From a virus: DNA of 64,000 nt. Position 1 is the stretch's first letter; every line of letters starts with the position of its first letter. Made by a program: the position numbers and the translations under genes. Location: positions 32,079 to 96,078 of the IMG/VR virus record IMGVR_UViG_3300032242_001655, one strand, 5' to 3'. Below the pieces are notes generated by a model that was given only the letters and a program-made list of their open reading frames with translations, made no database searches and had not been told where the DNA came from. This document shows positions 1 to 7,302 of the stretch, one piece after another.

Positions 1-1
1 A

Positions 2-406
2 ATGGAAGGCATAACTATAAGTCCTTTGAGCTCGCTTGATTTAAGTGCTCTTAATAATTCTATTACTATTCCACCTAGTTCAAGTTATTCAATTAATACC
101 GGGGCGGGGTTGAACGGTACATGGCTTACAGCCGGTGGATTAAATGGATCGGGCCCAGCATACAGCACTATTACATCTTCTGCTACCCCTGGCCTGTCTC
201 TTGATGTAAATGGTGATGCTAATTTTGAAGGCGATATTAAATGGAAGGGTCGAAGTTTAACTAATATGATAGAAACTATTGAAAAGCGTTTGGCTATCCT
301 GACACCAGATCCTAAAAAATTAGAAAAATACGAAGCACTACAAAAGGCCTACGATCACTATAAACTAATGGAAAAACTTTGTCATGACGACTCCACAGAC
401 AAGTGA
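2..406 (+). CDS. Phage structural (tail/baseplate-like) protein, C-terminal part
   Basis: The reading frame is open to the window edge, so the ATG at base 2 may be internal and the gene 5'-truncated. The visible 134 residues are Ser/Thr/Gly-rich for about 70 residues. A segment of the type LDVNGDANFEGDIKWKGRSL follows, then a charged helical tail rich in Lys, Glu and Tyr. A strand segment naming a vector of 'D-V-N-G-D-A' type followed by a helix is common at the ends of phage tail or baseplate proteins. The role is an inference; no enzyme motif is seen. The next small gene starts inside it at 384. Confidence 0.5.
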   Translation: MEGITISPLSSLDLSALNNSITIPPSSSYSINTGAGLNGTWLTAGGLNGSGPAYSTITSSATPGLSLDVNGDANFEGDIKWKGRSLTNMIETIEKRLAILTPDPKKLEKYEALQKAYDHYKLMEKLCHDDSTDK

Positions 407-545
407 TCCTAAAGTTGCTCAATTAGAAAGATTAGTAGCACAACTAACACAACAGAACCTTGAACTGCACAAACGTGTAAGTTTATTAGAGCGTGAAAAC
501 AACAGACGTAAAAACGAAATTAACCAAGTAGCAAGATCAAAATGA
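384..545 (+). CDS. Small coiled-coil protein, 53 aa
   Basis: A 53-residue frame starts with ATG inside the end of the preceding gene and its TGA overlaps the ATG of thyX (ATGA). Leu, Val and Ile recur at heptad spacing from about residue 13 to 50 (QLERLVAQL, LELHKRVSLLE), a pattern typical of a coiled coil. Translational coupling on both sides supports it as a real gene. Function not recognised. Confidence 0.6.
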   Translation: MTTPQTSDPKVAQLERLVAQLTQQNLELHKRVSLLERENNRRKNEINQVARSK

Positions 546-1240
546 AAGTTAAATTAATATCATCAAGTAAGCCAAGCCGCCAGTTGGCAACTGAAGGAAT
601 TTATGATGCCCAAGAACTCATTGCTTTCTGCGCCCGTGTCAGCAATCCCTCCAACCAATTTAATGTTGAGACTTCAGAAAAACTTATTAGATATCTCATC
701 AAGCACCAACACTGGAGCCCACTTGAAATGGTCTCTGCGTGCCTTGAGATCACAACTACAAGAGATATTGCCCGACAAATTCTCAGACACAGAAGTTTCT
801 CATTCCAAGAGTTCAGCCAGCGTTACGCTGATCCAACTAAGGATCTCAAATTTGTACTTAGAGACGCCCGTAGACAAGACGACAAGAATAGACAGAACAG
901 TATAGACTTAGATATACAGACTAACGATGCTGATCGATTCCTACAGTATCAATGGGAACGGATGCAGGAAAATGTTATTGAACAGGCTCGAAATGCTTAT
1001 GAGTGGGCGATTAAATCAGGTATTGCTAAAGAACAGGCTCGTGCTGTCCTACCTGAAGGACTTATTGAAAGCAGAATCTATATGAACGGAACACTACGCT
1101 CTTGGATACATTTTATTGAACTGCGTTCAGCAAATGGAACACAAAAAGAGCATCAATTGGTTGCCATAGAATGTGCCAAGGTTATTGCTGAAATATTTCC
1201 AATGGCAGAAGAATATGTCCAATCAAGCCAAGGGGCGTAG
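542..1240 (+). CDS. thyX: Flavin-dependent thymidylate synthase ThyX
   Basis: Makes dTMP from dUMP using FAD, methylenetetrahydrofolate and NADPH, supplying thymidine nucleotides for phage DNA synthesis in the cytoplasm. The ThyX signature RHRxxSxxxxSxR is at residues 82-94 (RHRSFSFQEFSQR), followed by Tyr and Asp. The C-terminal part carries the ARAVLPEGL segment usual in the family. Length (232 aa) is normal for ThyX. The ATG overlaps the stop of the upstream coiled-coil gene. Phage ThyX is widespread; no anomaly is seen. Confidence 0.95.
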   Translation: MKVKLISSSKPSRQLATEGIYDAQELIAFCARVSNPSNQFNVETSEKLIRYLIKHQHWSPLEMVSACLEITTTRDIARQILRHRSFSFQEFSQRYADPTKDLKFVLRDARRQDDKNRQNSIDLDIQTNDADRFLQYQWERMQENVIEQARNAYEWAIKSGIAKEQARAVLPEGLIESRIYMNGTLRSWIHFIELRSANGTQKEHQLVAIECAKVIAEIFPMAEEYVQSSQGA

Positions 1241-1691
1241 TAGTTACGACAGTACAGGTACTGGGATTGTTCATTTCTTTAATAGGAATGTAACATCCTA
1301 TCCAACCGAAGCCGGTGGACCAAAGTTTGATCTAATTCCTGTTGCCAAACAAAAAGACATAATGATCAATCATGCTCGGCTATACGCCCAGCAAGAGTAT
1401 GATCGTATAATGGAATTGGTCAGTGTATTACAAAAACAAGCAGATGAAATAAAACGGCGTCTTGATGTTACTGATATGGTCTATTCCGCTGAATACGAAT
1501 TTCAAGTGGTCATGGGACAAAGTTATTGGTTGGTGTGGAGCAAGCGAAAAGAAAAGATGTTGCTAGTGGGCCTCGGACCCGATGATTGGAATACAGGTGC
1601 TCCGGTTGACTACGAATACATAACGAATGTAAAATATATGGGTGACCATACATGGTTAGAAATAAACAAAAAGGATCAAAATGTTACTTAA
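1215..1691 (+). CDS. DUF2452-like protein
   Basis: About 158 aa from the ATG at 1215 (MSNQAKGRSSYDSTGTG). An upstream in-frame ATG at 1173 would overlap thyX by 68 bases, so the later start is preferred. The central helix (residues about 50-85) leads into 'KRRLDVTDMVYSAEYEFQVVMGQSYWLVW' type sequence and a G-P-D-D-W motif. This matches the layout of the DUF2452 family: helical N-terminus, then G-x-x-Y-x-L and a 'LSLIxPxxW'-like end. Biochemical role unknown. Overlaps the next gene by 11 bases. Confidence 0.6.
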   Translation: MSNQAKGRSSYDSTGTGIVHFFNRNVTSYPTEAGGPKFDLIPVAKQKDIMINHARLYAQQEYDRIMELVSVLQKQADEIKRRLDVTDMVYSAEYEFQVVMGQSYWLVWSKRKEKMLLVGLGPDDWNTGAPVDYEYITNVKYMGDHTWLEINKKDQNVT

Positions 1692-1968
1692 AAAACCAAT
1701 TACACAAGGTACTGTTGTAAGCATTAAAATTATCAACGGTGACGAAATTATTGCTCGGTACGAAAGTGAAGACGCAGATACGGTTACAATCAATAAACCA
1801 TTGGCATTGACCATGGGCCAAGGAGGACTTGGGATGATTCCTTGGGTATTCTTAGGTGATGCTGATACTATTACCCTACAAAAACAGCACGTATTCTTTG
1901 TTATTCAAAGCAAAAAAGATGCCGCTGATCAATATATGCAGGGTACTACAGGTATTGCTCTAGTGTAA
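1681..1968 (+). CDS. Sm-like small beta-barrel phage protein
   Basis: A 95-residue protein with strand-turn pattern TVVSIKIINGDEIIARYES at residues 11-29, resembling the Sm1 motif of LSm/Hfq-like barrels. The NKPLAL stretch and a G-T-T-G-I-A end occur in a common but uncharacterised family of T4-like marine phages. The fold is an inference from pattern alone. Start overlaps the upstream gene end, so the two are co-translated. Confidence 0.5.
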   Translation: MLLKKPITQGTVVSIKIINGDEIIARYESEDADTVTINKPLALTMGQGGLGMIPWVFLGDADTITLQKQHVFFVIQSKKDAADQYMQGTTGIALV

Positions 1969-1971
1969 ATA
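1965..1971 (+). promoter_or_regulatory. Late-type box GTAAATA before PAAR gene
   Basis: GTAAATA overlaps the stop codon of the Sm-like gene. It lies 18 bases before the PAAR-gene ATG, with a GGAG ribosome site between them. It matches the core of T4 gp55-type late promoters. Confidence 0.4.
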
Positions 1972-1989
1972 CTAGTTTAGGAGAACAGT

Positions 1990-3012
1990 ATGCCTGCTGT
2001 GTCTAGGATAGGAGATTCAGTAACAACCAACCACGGGTGTGATGTGTCAACTACAATGGCTGAAGGATCGGGTAATGTATTTGCTAATGGCATAGGTGTT
2101 GTGCGTCAAGGCGATAATGATACTGTTCATGCTTACGGTGGTCGTAATTGTTCTGCTAGACATCAGGTTCCGCTAAGTGCAGGTGCACCTACTGTGTTTG
2201 TAAATGGTAGAGCTCTAGGCAGAATAGGCGATGGTGGTGAGACTCTAGCCTCAGGTAGTCCAAACGTATTTGCTGGTAATGGTAGTGGCGGTGGCTCTCA
2301 CGTAGCACCTATTTCTCCTATCCCTATGGTCAAATTTGGAGATCCAAACTTTGTTGCTAACACTCGACAATTAACTTCAAATTATGTAAGTAATCCTAAT
2401 TCGTATTATAATCCTTCTGCGGCCGCAGACGGTGTAAAGGCTGATTATTCAGGAACTGCTGACGATGCTAGCACCGATCCCGGAATTGTAACCCCGGGAC
2501 AATATAGCGATATTATTTCTTTCTTACAACAAAAATTAAGTGAAGCCGCACAGGGAAAATGGCGAGAAAGTGGACAAGGTGGACATGCAAGTAATCCTAA
2601 TATTATAGGAATTTGGAGTGATTTAGGATTTCCAGGAGCAAATTCTAGTCCGTGGAATACTGACCAAACAGCATGGTGTATGGGGTTTGTTAACTACGCA
2701 TTAAAGGCATCTGGATACAAATGGGTACCTACTGCTAGTGCGCAGGCTATTACACAAAATCCAGGACGTTGGAATGCTACACAAATACCTAAAGAACAAG
2801 CACAACCTGGGGATATTGCATTTTGGAGTTATAGACACGTAAACTTTGTCTATGAGAAAAAAGGTGCTGGTTTTACCTTTGTCGGGGGTAATCAAACTCC
2901 AAAAGGTGGAAGCAACAATCCAGATGACGGGGATATAACAATCAGTTATCCTGGCGGTACATCTTCTAGTAATGCAAATTGGGTAAGTTGTTGGCGGCCA
3001 AACAAAGGTTAA
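1990..3012 (+). CDS. PAAR-domain spike protein fused to a Cys-His peptidoglycan hydrolase
   Basis: 340 aa. Residues 1-100 form a PAAR-repeat cone that sharpens the tail spike: MPAVSRIGDSV, repeated SGNVFANG / TVFVNGRALGRIGD / SPNVFAG. After a Ser/Asn-rich linker, residues about 165-340 resemble the TIGR02594/NlpC-CHAP cysteine peptidase group. The likely nucleophile is Cys230 in TAWCMGFVNYA, with His283 in RHVNFV and a following GGNQ. The product would sit at the tip of the tail and cut cell-wall peptide or amide bonds during entry. It has a good ribosome site (AGGAG). The PAAR call is strong; the peptidase call rests on motif spacing. Confidence 0.8.
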   Translation: MPAVSRIGDSVTTNHGCDVSTTMAEGSGNVFANGIGVVRQGDNDTVHAYGGRNCSARHQVPLSAGAPTVFVNGRALGRIGDGGETLASGSPNVFAGNGSGGGSHVAPISPIPMVKFGDPNFVANTRQLTSNYVSNPNSYYNPSAAADGVKADYSGTADDASTDPGIVTPGQYSDIISFLQQKLSEAAQGKWRESGQGGHASNPNIIGIWSDLGFPGANSSPWNTDQTAWCMGFVNYALKASGYKWVPTASAQAITQNPGRWNATQIPKEQAQPGDIAFWSYRHVNFVYEKKGAGFTFVGGNQTPKGGSNNPDDGDITISYPGGTSSSNANWVSCWRPNKG

Positions 3013-3073
3013 ATAAATTGTCTGTTAAGCATCTTGGCATAGCCATGTTAGCAGTAATTGGGCGATGATTCTC

Positions 3074-3102
3074 TTGACAGATTCGTCAACGGTTAGTAAA
3101 AT
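3074..3102 (+). promoter_or_regulatory. Sigma70 promoter of the tmRNA gene
   Basis: TTGACA (3074-3079), a 17-base spacer, then TAAAAT (3097-3102). Transcription would begin near 3109, just before the acceptor half of the permuted tmRNA. Confidence 0.7.
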
Positions 3103-3108
3103 GTAAGT

Positions 3109-3360
3109 TATTGCTGTATGAAGCAAAGAGAAAAGTGTTCTGGACGCGAGTTCGAATCTCGCCATCTCCACCTAAATGTATTAAGGTATATTTAGGTGGG
3201 GATGAAAATGGTTTCGACAGGGCAACAAGTAATGGCGTGGACAGCAGAGTAGGCGATGACTCTAAATCAAGCAAAAAACGTAAATGCAAACGACGAACAG
3301 TTCGCTTTAGCCGCCTAAACTCGGCTTAGGGTAGGAAATACCTCGTAACAGAAATAACCA
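3109..3360 (+). ncRNA. ssrA: Circularly permuted tmRNA (two-piece ssrA)
   Basis: The 3' acceptor half comes first. A T-arm (GCGAG TTCGAAT CTCGC, 3146-3162) is followed by acceptor strand CATCTCC (3163-3169) and ACC. A short linker follows, then the 5' half starting GGGGATG at 3198 with TGGTTTCGACAGGG, as in the 5' end of bacterial tmRNA. The acceptor strands pair over 7 bp. The linker ends ACCTAAAT/ATTTAGGT (3170-3177, 3190-3197) extend that helix by 8 bp around a 12-base loop, as expected for a precursor that is cut into two pieces. The tag frame from 3286 reads ANDEQFALAA then TAA (3316-3318). The tag marks stalled products for ClpXP-type proteases and rescues ribosomes. The 5' boundary is set from the promoter; pseudoknots were not resolved. 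Confidence 0.92.
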
Positions 3361-3380
3361 GGGGCTACGGCCCCTTTCTT
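3361..3380 (+). terminator. Terminator of the tmRNA gene
   Basis: GGGGC-TACG-GCCCC hairpin with a stable UACG tetraloop, followed by TTTCTT. Confidence 0.75.
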
Positions 3381-3406
3381 ATCAGTTTTAAAAAGGATGA
3401 TTAAAA

Positions 3407-4324
3407 ATGGCAACAACAGTAACAATTGGGCAGACCCCAATTAACGCAACATATTCCCTAGTAGGGGGTGCAACAAATGGTGCAGGCGCTCAGGCAAAAT
3501 TCACTGTACAAAAAACAAATGGTGTATATGTAACCACCCTCGATTCAACTAATGGCGGTACAGGATATGCTCTTGGTGATACAGTTACCATTCCGGGCAC
3601 AAGCCTTGGTGGAACAGCCCCAGCCAATAACGATGTTATTATCGTTACTGGACTTGGTACAAATGGCGCAATTAAAACATTCGCCACAGCAGGTGTAGGT
3701 GCAATTGGTAATGGAACTATTAATACAGTTATTAATGTTACTCCAGATGTAGTTGCTCCAATTAACACATATGTTATGGGCGACAAAAGCGCCAACTTTA
3801 CAGTAGTTAACGATACAGCAAACAATGTTATCAGAGAAACCAGTGCTTTAAATTCTACTGTGAGTTTTAACCTAAATAACTACCAGCGTGTGGTATATAC
3901 AGATAAAGCAACCGCTTTTGATATTTCTGGTAAAGCAGGCGATGTTTATTCATTGCTTAAAGCAAGTTTTGGCGGAACGGTTAATACTACATACGAAGGT
4001 ATCGGTATTAAATTGGAAGATGCTGGCACAACCAGCGCACAAGTTGCTCAAGCAATTGTAACTAGTGCTCCATTCTTAACAGCAAATCCAGATATTCCTA
4101 CTTTTGTGAACAATCTGTATACCAATGTTATGGGAGTGGCTCCAACTCCAACTCAGGCAAGTCCGTATATTACTTCCTTAGTAACAGGTGGAACAACAAT
4201 GGGGGCTTTACTAAATGCGGCCGCTCATCTTACCACATATCAACAAACAATTGGTTTGGTAGGTGTTGCTCCAGCAACAACAGGCGTATTAGCCGGTTCA
4301 GGAATTGACTACATTCCAGCCTAA
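3407..4324 (+). CDS. Virion-type protein with DUF4214-like C-terminal region
   Basis: 305 aa, rich in Gly, Thr, Ala and Val, with an extended beta pattern and no Cys or catalytic motif. Residues 20-90 carry a repeat-like unit (NGVYVTTLDSTNGGTGYALGDTV, IPGTSLGG) seen in many marine phage structural proteins. Residues about 225-290 (FVNNLYTNVMGVAP...MGALLNAAAH) resemble DUF4214, a helical domain of secreted or surface proteins. The gene is a single unit between two terminators, with a clear AAGGATG ribosome site. A surface decoration or fibre role is inferred. Confidence 0.55.
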   Translation: MATTVTIGQTPINATYSLVGGATNGAGAQAKFTVQKTNGVYVTTLDSTNGGTGYALGDTVTIPGTSLGGTAPANNDVIIVTGLGTNGAIKTFATAGVGAIGNGTINTVINVTPDVVAPINTYVMGDKSANFTVVNDTANNVIRETSALNSTVSFNLNNYQRVVYTDKATAFDISGKAGDVYSLLKASFGGTVNTTYEGIGIKLEDAGTTSAQVAQAIVTSAPFLTANPDIPTFVNNLYTNVMGVAPTPTQASPYITSLVTGGTTMGALLNAAAHLTTYQQTIGLVGVAPATTGVLAGSGIDYIPA

Positions 4325-4348
4325 GTAAATTGGCTAAAATAGTGGTAA

Positions 4349-4374
4349 AACCGGCTTGACAGGCCGGTTTTTTT
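4349..4374 (+). terminator. Rho-independent terminator after virion-type gene
   Basis: AACCGGC (4349-4355) pairs with GCCGGTT (4363-4369), followed by a run of T. The loop and 3' arm are shared with the next promoter. Confidence 0.85.
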
Positions 4375-4384
4375 ATTGTATAAT
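4356..4384 (+). promoter_or_regulatory. Perfect consensus sigma70 promoter inside the terminator
   Basis: TTGACA (4356-4361) lies in the terminator loop. A 17-base spacer contains the terminator 3' arm and T-tract, and TATAAT is at 4379-4384. It drives the zincin gene at 4420, which has an AGGAG site. Confidence 0.8.
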
Positions 4385-4419
4385 ATATGTACACACTAAC
4401 TTTTATATAGGAGCCATAA

Positions 4420-4845
4420 ATGGATATCGCTTACAGCATTAGAAGCAAGGGTACACTAGCACTTGTTGAGTCAGTAATTTCGTTTTTTGAACAAGATCTA
4501 AAACTTACAAAATCAAAATGGAGTTTGGACGTTTATACAAGACGCGGTTTGGCAGATAGTGATGGATGTCGTGGTAGCGTTACACGGGTAGGTCCAAAAC
4601 ATCTTATTATGATGTTAGACAGCAAGTTAGATGTAGAGCGCCTGGTGCTAACAATAGCACACGAAATGGTACATGTTAAGCAATTTGCTCGCGGACAGAT
4701 TAAAGATATTCCAGGACGCACACAGGTTCGTTATTGGATGGGCAAAAAAGTTCGTAAATCCTATTATGAACAGCCCTGGGAATTAGAAGCGTTCTCCAAA
4801 GAGCGGATCTTAGCCAACAAGATTTTTAAGATTATCAATGTTTAA
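4420..4845 (+). CDS. Zincin-like metallopeptidase family protein
   Basis: 141 aa. HEMVH at residues 81-85 is an HExxH zinc/catalytic motif, and a later Glu in WELEAF (near residue 127) may be the third ligand, as in SprT-like or gluzincin folds. The rest (a Tyr/Arg-rich segment KVRKSYYEQP) matches the two larger HExxH proteins at 58.0-59.5 kb, so the phage has a small family of these. Cytoplasmic; no signal peptide. The substrate is unknown. Driven by the consensus promoter at 4356-4384. Confidence 0.65.
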   Translation: MDIAYSIRSKGTLALVESVISFFEQDLKLTKSKWSLDVYTRRGLADSDGCRGSVTRVGPKHLIMMLDSKLDVERLVLTIAHEMVHVKQFARGQIKDIPGRTQVRYWMGKKVRKSYYEQPWELEAFSKERILANKIFKIINV

Positions 4846-4858
4846 TCGGAGTTGAAGA

Positions 4859-4975
4859 ATGAACGAATTTAGTTGGGGACCAATCATTAGCACAGCCCTT
4901 GCTATTGCGGGTATGTTGTTTGCATTAGTGATGGGTTATCTGATTGGCTATAATGATGCTAAGGAGGGCAAATGA
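4859..4975 (+). CDS. Small single-pass membrane protein, 38 aa
   Basis: MNEFSWGPIISTALAIAGML then a hydrophobic stretch to residue about 31 form one membrane helix with a short polar tail. It has a ribosome site (GGAGTTGAAG). Its TGA overlaps the ATG of the next gene. Function not recognised. Confidence 0.6.
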   Translation: MNEFSWGPIISTALAIAGMLFALVMGYLIGYNDAKEGK

Positions 4976-5196
4976 ACGAACGAATTAGAGAACTTGCTGA
5001 ACAGGCTGGATCTACACACAAACAGAATCTTGGCGTATATCAATTCTACACAGAAGAATTGGAAAAGTTCGCCGAGTTGATTGTTCGGGAATGTTGTAAC
5101 ATTGTCGTGAATTGCGGTATTCCTGGAAGCAACACAGAAAGAGATTTTGTTGTTGCCTCTAGAGAAATTCGACATTATTTTGGAGTTGAAGAATGA
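4972..5196 (+). CDS. Conserved small phage protein, 74 aa
   Basis: Starts MNERIRELAEQAG and contains EELEKFAELIVRECC and a REIRHYFGVEE end. This pattern recurs in many T4-like phages of aquatic bacteria, where it is uncharacterised. Acidic and mostly helical. Coupled to the upstream membrane peptide by an ATGA overlap and closed by a terminator. Confidence 0.6.
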   Translation: MNERIRELAEQAGSTHKQNLGVYQFYTEELEKFAELIVRECCNIVVNCGIPGSNTERDFVVASREIRHYFGVEE

Positions 5197-5197
5197 A

Positions 5198-5218
5198 AGA
5201 GCCTTAGGGCTCTTTTTT
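5198..5218 (+). terminator. Rho-independent terminator
   Basis: AGAGCC-TTAG-GGCTCT hairpin followed by a T run, directly after the 74-aa gene. Confidence 0.8.
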
Positions 5219-5220
5219 TG

Positions 5221-5274
5221 TGGTGTTGATTTTCCAACACCAAGACCGTCGATTTTCCAACAGGTGTTGGAAAA
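5221..5274 (+). repeat. Two inverted repeats sharing ATTTTCCAACA
   Basis: IR1: TGGTGTTG (5221-5228) with CAACACCA (5235-5242). IR2: TTTTCCAACA (5253-5262) with TGTTGGAAAA (5265-5274), separated by GG. The core ATTTTCCAACA occurs in both. The pair sits between a terminator and the late box of the next gene and may be a binding site. Confidence 0.6.
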
Positions 5275-5308
5275 ATAACACTATAGTTTTATTTTTTGAT
5301 TTTATCAT

Positions 5309-5315
5309 GTAAATA
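5309..5315 (+). promoter_or_regulatory. Late-type box GTAAATA
   Basis: GTAAATA 34 bases before the ATG of the 45-aa gene, which has an AAGGAG ribosome site. Confidence 0.35.
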
Positions 5316-5348
5316 CTTAGGCAAGAAACTATTCTAAGGAGCGACCGG

Positions 5349-5486
5349 ATGATTAAAAAAATTATTGAAAAAATAATATCAACGATGCTACCTCTATCCA
5401 GTTTATTACAGATGATAGAAGAAATTAAATTAGAATTAGCACAGTTAAAAAAAGATATTCATGCAACAAAATCTAAAAAGAATTGA
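5349..5486 (+). CDS. Small amphipathic/coiled-coil protein, 45 aa
   Basis: MIKKIIEKIISTMLPLSSLL followed by EEIKLELAQLKKDI: hydrophobic residues fall at helical spacing with many Lys and Glu. A strong ribosome site (AAGGAG) precedes the ATG. Function not recognised. Confidence 0.5.
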   Translation: MIKKIIEKIISTMLPLSSLLQMIEEIKLELAQLKKDIHATKSKKN

Positions 5487-5543
5487 TGGCTTTACAAAAA
5501 GAAACAATTTAACAGTTCTGTAATCTTTGCGTCCATATGCTAA

Positions 5544-5551
5544 AATAAATA
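5544..5551 (+). promoter_or_regulatory. Late-type box AATAAATA, 4 bases before ATG
   Basis: AATAAATA ends at 5551 and the ATG of the LpxH-like gene is at 5556, with no ribosome site between. This suggests a leaderless or nearly leaderless mRNA. Confidence 0.4.
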
Positions 5552-5555
5552 TGGT

Positions 5556-6353
5556 ATGAAACCAAAAACTTACCGCTCTATTTTTGTGAGTGATGTACAT
5601 CTGGGTACAAAGGACTGTAAGGCAGAGGCTCTTAACAATTTCCTTAAACACAATAGTTGCGAAACGCTGTATCTTGTAGGGGATATAATAGATGCGTGGA
5701 AAATTCAACAAAATAAACTTAGGTGGAAGCAGAGCCACACTAATGTGGTTAGGCGGGTTCTTGGTCATGCTAAACGTGGTACTAGGGTTGTTTACGTGGC
5801 TGGCAATCACGATGAATTCCTGCGTCCGATGATACCGTATGGTGTGTCATTCGGACAAGTTGAAATCTGTAATCAAATAGAACACATAGGTGCTGACGGC
5901 AAGCACTATCTTGTAACACACGGAGATTTATTTGACGGTATCACTCGATTGGCTCCGTGGCTAAGTTTTTTAGGAGACAAAGCATATGATTTTATCCTTG
6001 GAGTCAATAGTAGGTTTAATTGGATCCGTCATCGTCTTGGTTTTGGCTACTGGAGCCTTAGCAAGTATCTTAAACACAGAGTCAAAAAAGCAATAGATTT
6101 CATGTTCAAGTTTGAAAGAACTATAACAGACTATTGTAAGAAACGAGGATTCGACGGAGTAATCTGCGGACACATCCACCACGCTGAGATTAAATATATA
6201 GATAATATTGTGTATATGAATGACGGCGATTGGGTTGAGTCTATGACGGCTCTTGTAGAGCATCACGACGGTCGCTGGGAAATAGTAACATGGACTCAAG
6301 AAAGTGACCAAAACAATTCTGATAATAACGGACAACCTGCCGGAGCAAATTAA
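5556..6353 (+). CDS. LpxH-like calcineurin-type metallophosphoesterase
   Basis: 265 aa with the full set of two-metal phosphoesterase motifs: SDVHLG (near residue 11), VGDIIDAWK, AGNHDE, THGD and CGHIHHA. The spacing and the VGDIIDAWK/HGDLFD forms match UDP-2,3-diacylglucosamine pyrophosphatase (LpxH, COG2908), a lipid A pathway enzyme, rather than DNA nucleases. The next gene, a GT4 glycosyltransferase, overlaps it by 50 bases. That suggests the pair acts on a membrane lipid or lipid-linked sugar. The true substrate cannot be told from sequence; family membership is secure. Confidence 0.75.
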   Translation: MKPKTYRSIFVSDVHLGTKDCKAEALNNFLKHNSCETLYLVGDIIDAWKIQQNKLRWKQSHTNVVRRVLGHAKRGTRVVYVAGNHDEFLRPMIPYGVSFGQVEICNQIEHIGADGKHYLVTHGDLFDGITRLAPWLSFLGDKAYDFILGVNSRFNWIRHRLGFGYWSLSKYLKHRVKKAIDFMFKFERTITDYCKKRGFDGVICGHIHHAEIKYIDNIVYMNDGDWVESMTALVEHHDGRWEIVTWTQESDQNNSDNNGQPAGAN

Positions 6354-7302
6354 TGGCGTTGTCACAACTTACAAAAACATTGAGAAATGTGCGCTTCTGG
6401 ACGATTATAATGTTGTGGTGCTTCATCCCGGGTGGTTCCGCTACATTAATTGTCCTGGCTACAACGAAGTCAAGATTGCCTATCCCAGGAACTTGGGCAA
6501 GAAGATTAAGGAGATCAATCCGGATTATATCCACATCGCCACAGAAGGTCCTCTTGGTCTGTGGGCTCGAAAATATCTTTCATTGGCTGGTATTAGGCAC
6601 AATACCGCTTATCACACTAAGTTTCCTGAAGGGCTGAAAAAACTATTTGGCATACCAGAATCATGGACTTGGCGCTTTGTTCGTTGGTTCCATAAACACT
6701 CAGGTAAAGTTTTAACTACAACAGACTCAATGGTACGAGAATTACAAGCACACGGATTTGACGGAGAAGTTATTCCTTGGACACGAGGTGTTGACCGTGA
6801 GATATTTTCTCCCGATTTAAGGCAAGATGTTCCTGCCAAATACCTTCTGTGTGTAAGCCGTGTTAGTAAAGAAAAGAATTTAGAAAAGTTTCTTGAAATG
6901 GACTACCCCGGATATCTTAAAATAATGGTAGGTGATGGTCCTATGTTAGAAAAGTATAAAAAACAATATCCGGATGTATACTTTGCTGGATTTAAAACTG
7001 GGCTATCATTGGCTCGATACTATGCTAACGCAGAAGTATTTGTATTTCCATCACAATGGGAAACATTTGGCATTGTGATGGCAGAAGCCATGGCCTGCGG
7101 CACTCCAGTTGCCGCATACCCTGTACAAGGACCGGAGGATGTTATTGATGAATGCAAGACAGGTTGTATGCGTGATAACTTAAAGGACGCTGTAGATGCT
7201 TGCCTAAAATTAGATAGAACTGAAGTTGAACGGTACAGCCATCGATGGTCGTGGGAACAAGCATGGGAAATTTTTAGGGACAACTTAGTGAGCGCAAAAT
7301 GA
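6304..7302 (+). CDS. GT4-type glycosyltransferase
   Basis: 332 aa, GT-B fold. The N-terminal domain (TDNLPEQINGVVTTY, residues 10-24) has the 'D.xPP..NGV' loop of group 1 transferases. The C-terminal domain has LCVSRVSKEKNLE and the donor-binding FPSQWETFGIVMAEAMACGTPV (about residues 250-272) with the E-x7-E pattern. It resembles lipid-directed alpha-glycosyltransferases such as mannosyl or sulfoquinovosyl diacylglycerol synthases. The GTG start at 6304 overlaps the LpxH-like gene; no later in-frame ATG keeps the fold intact. Confidence 0.8.
   Translation: MTKTILIITDNLPEQINGVVTTYKNIEKCALLDDYNVVVLHPGWFRYINCPGYNEVKIAYPRNLGKKIKEINPDYIHIATEGPLGLWARKYLSLAGIRHNTAYHTKFPEGLKKLFGIPESWTWRFVRWFHKHSGKVLTTTDSMVRELQAHGFDGEVIPWTRGVDREIFSPDLRQDVPAKYLLCVSRVSKEKNLEKFLEMDYPGYLKIMVGDGPMLEKYKKQYPDVYFAGFKTGLSLARYYANAEVFVFPSQWETFGIVMAEAMACGTPVAAYPVQGPEDVIDECKTGCMRDNLKDAVDACLKLDRTEVERYSHRWSWEQAWEIFRDNLVSAK

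Noticed and set aside
3086-3289. 67-aa minus-strand frame with GGDGEIRTRV
   Set aside because: A typical false protein from the T-arm and acceptor of a tRNA-like gene read backwards.
3111-3329. 72-aa plus-strand frame
   Set aside because: It is the reading frame through the tmRNA, including the tag; not a stand-alone gene.
3490-3825. Minus frame inside the virion-type gene
   Set aside because: Shadow frame of a Gly/Thr-rich gene, low complexity.
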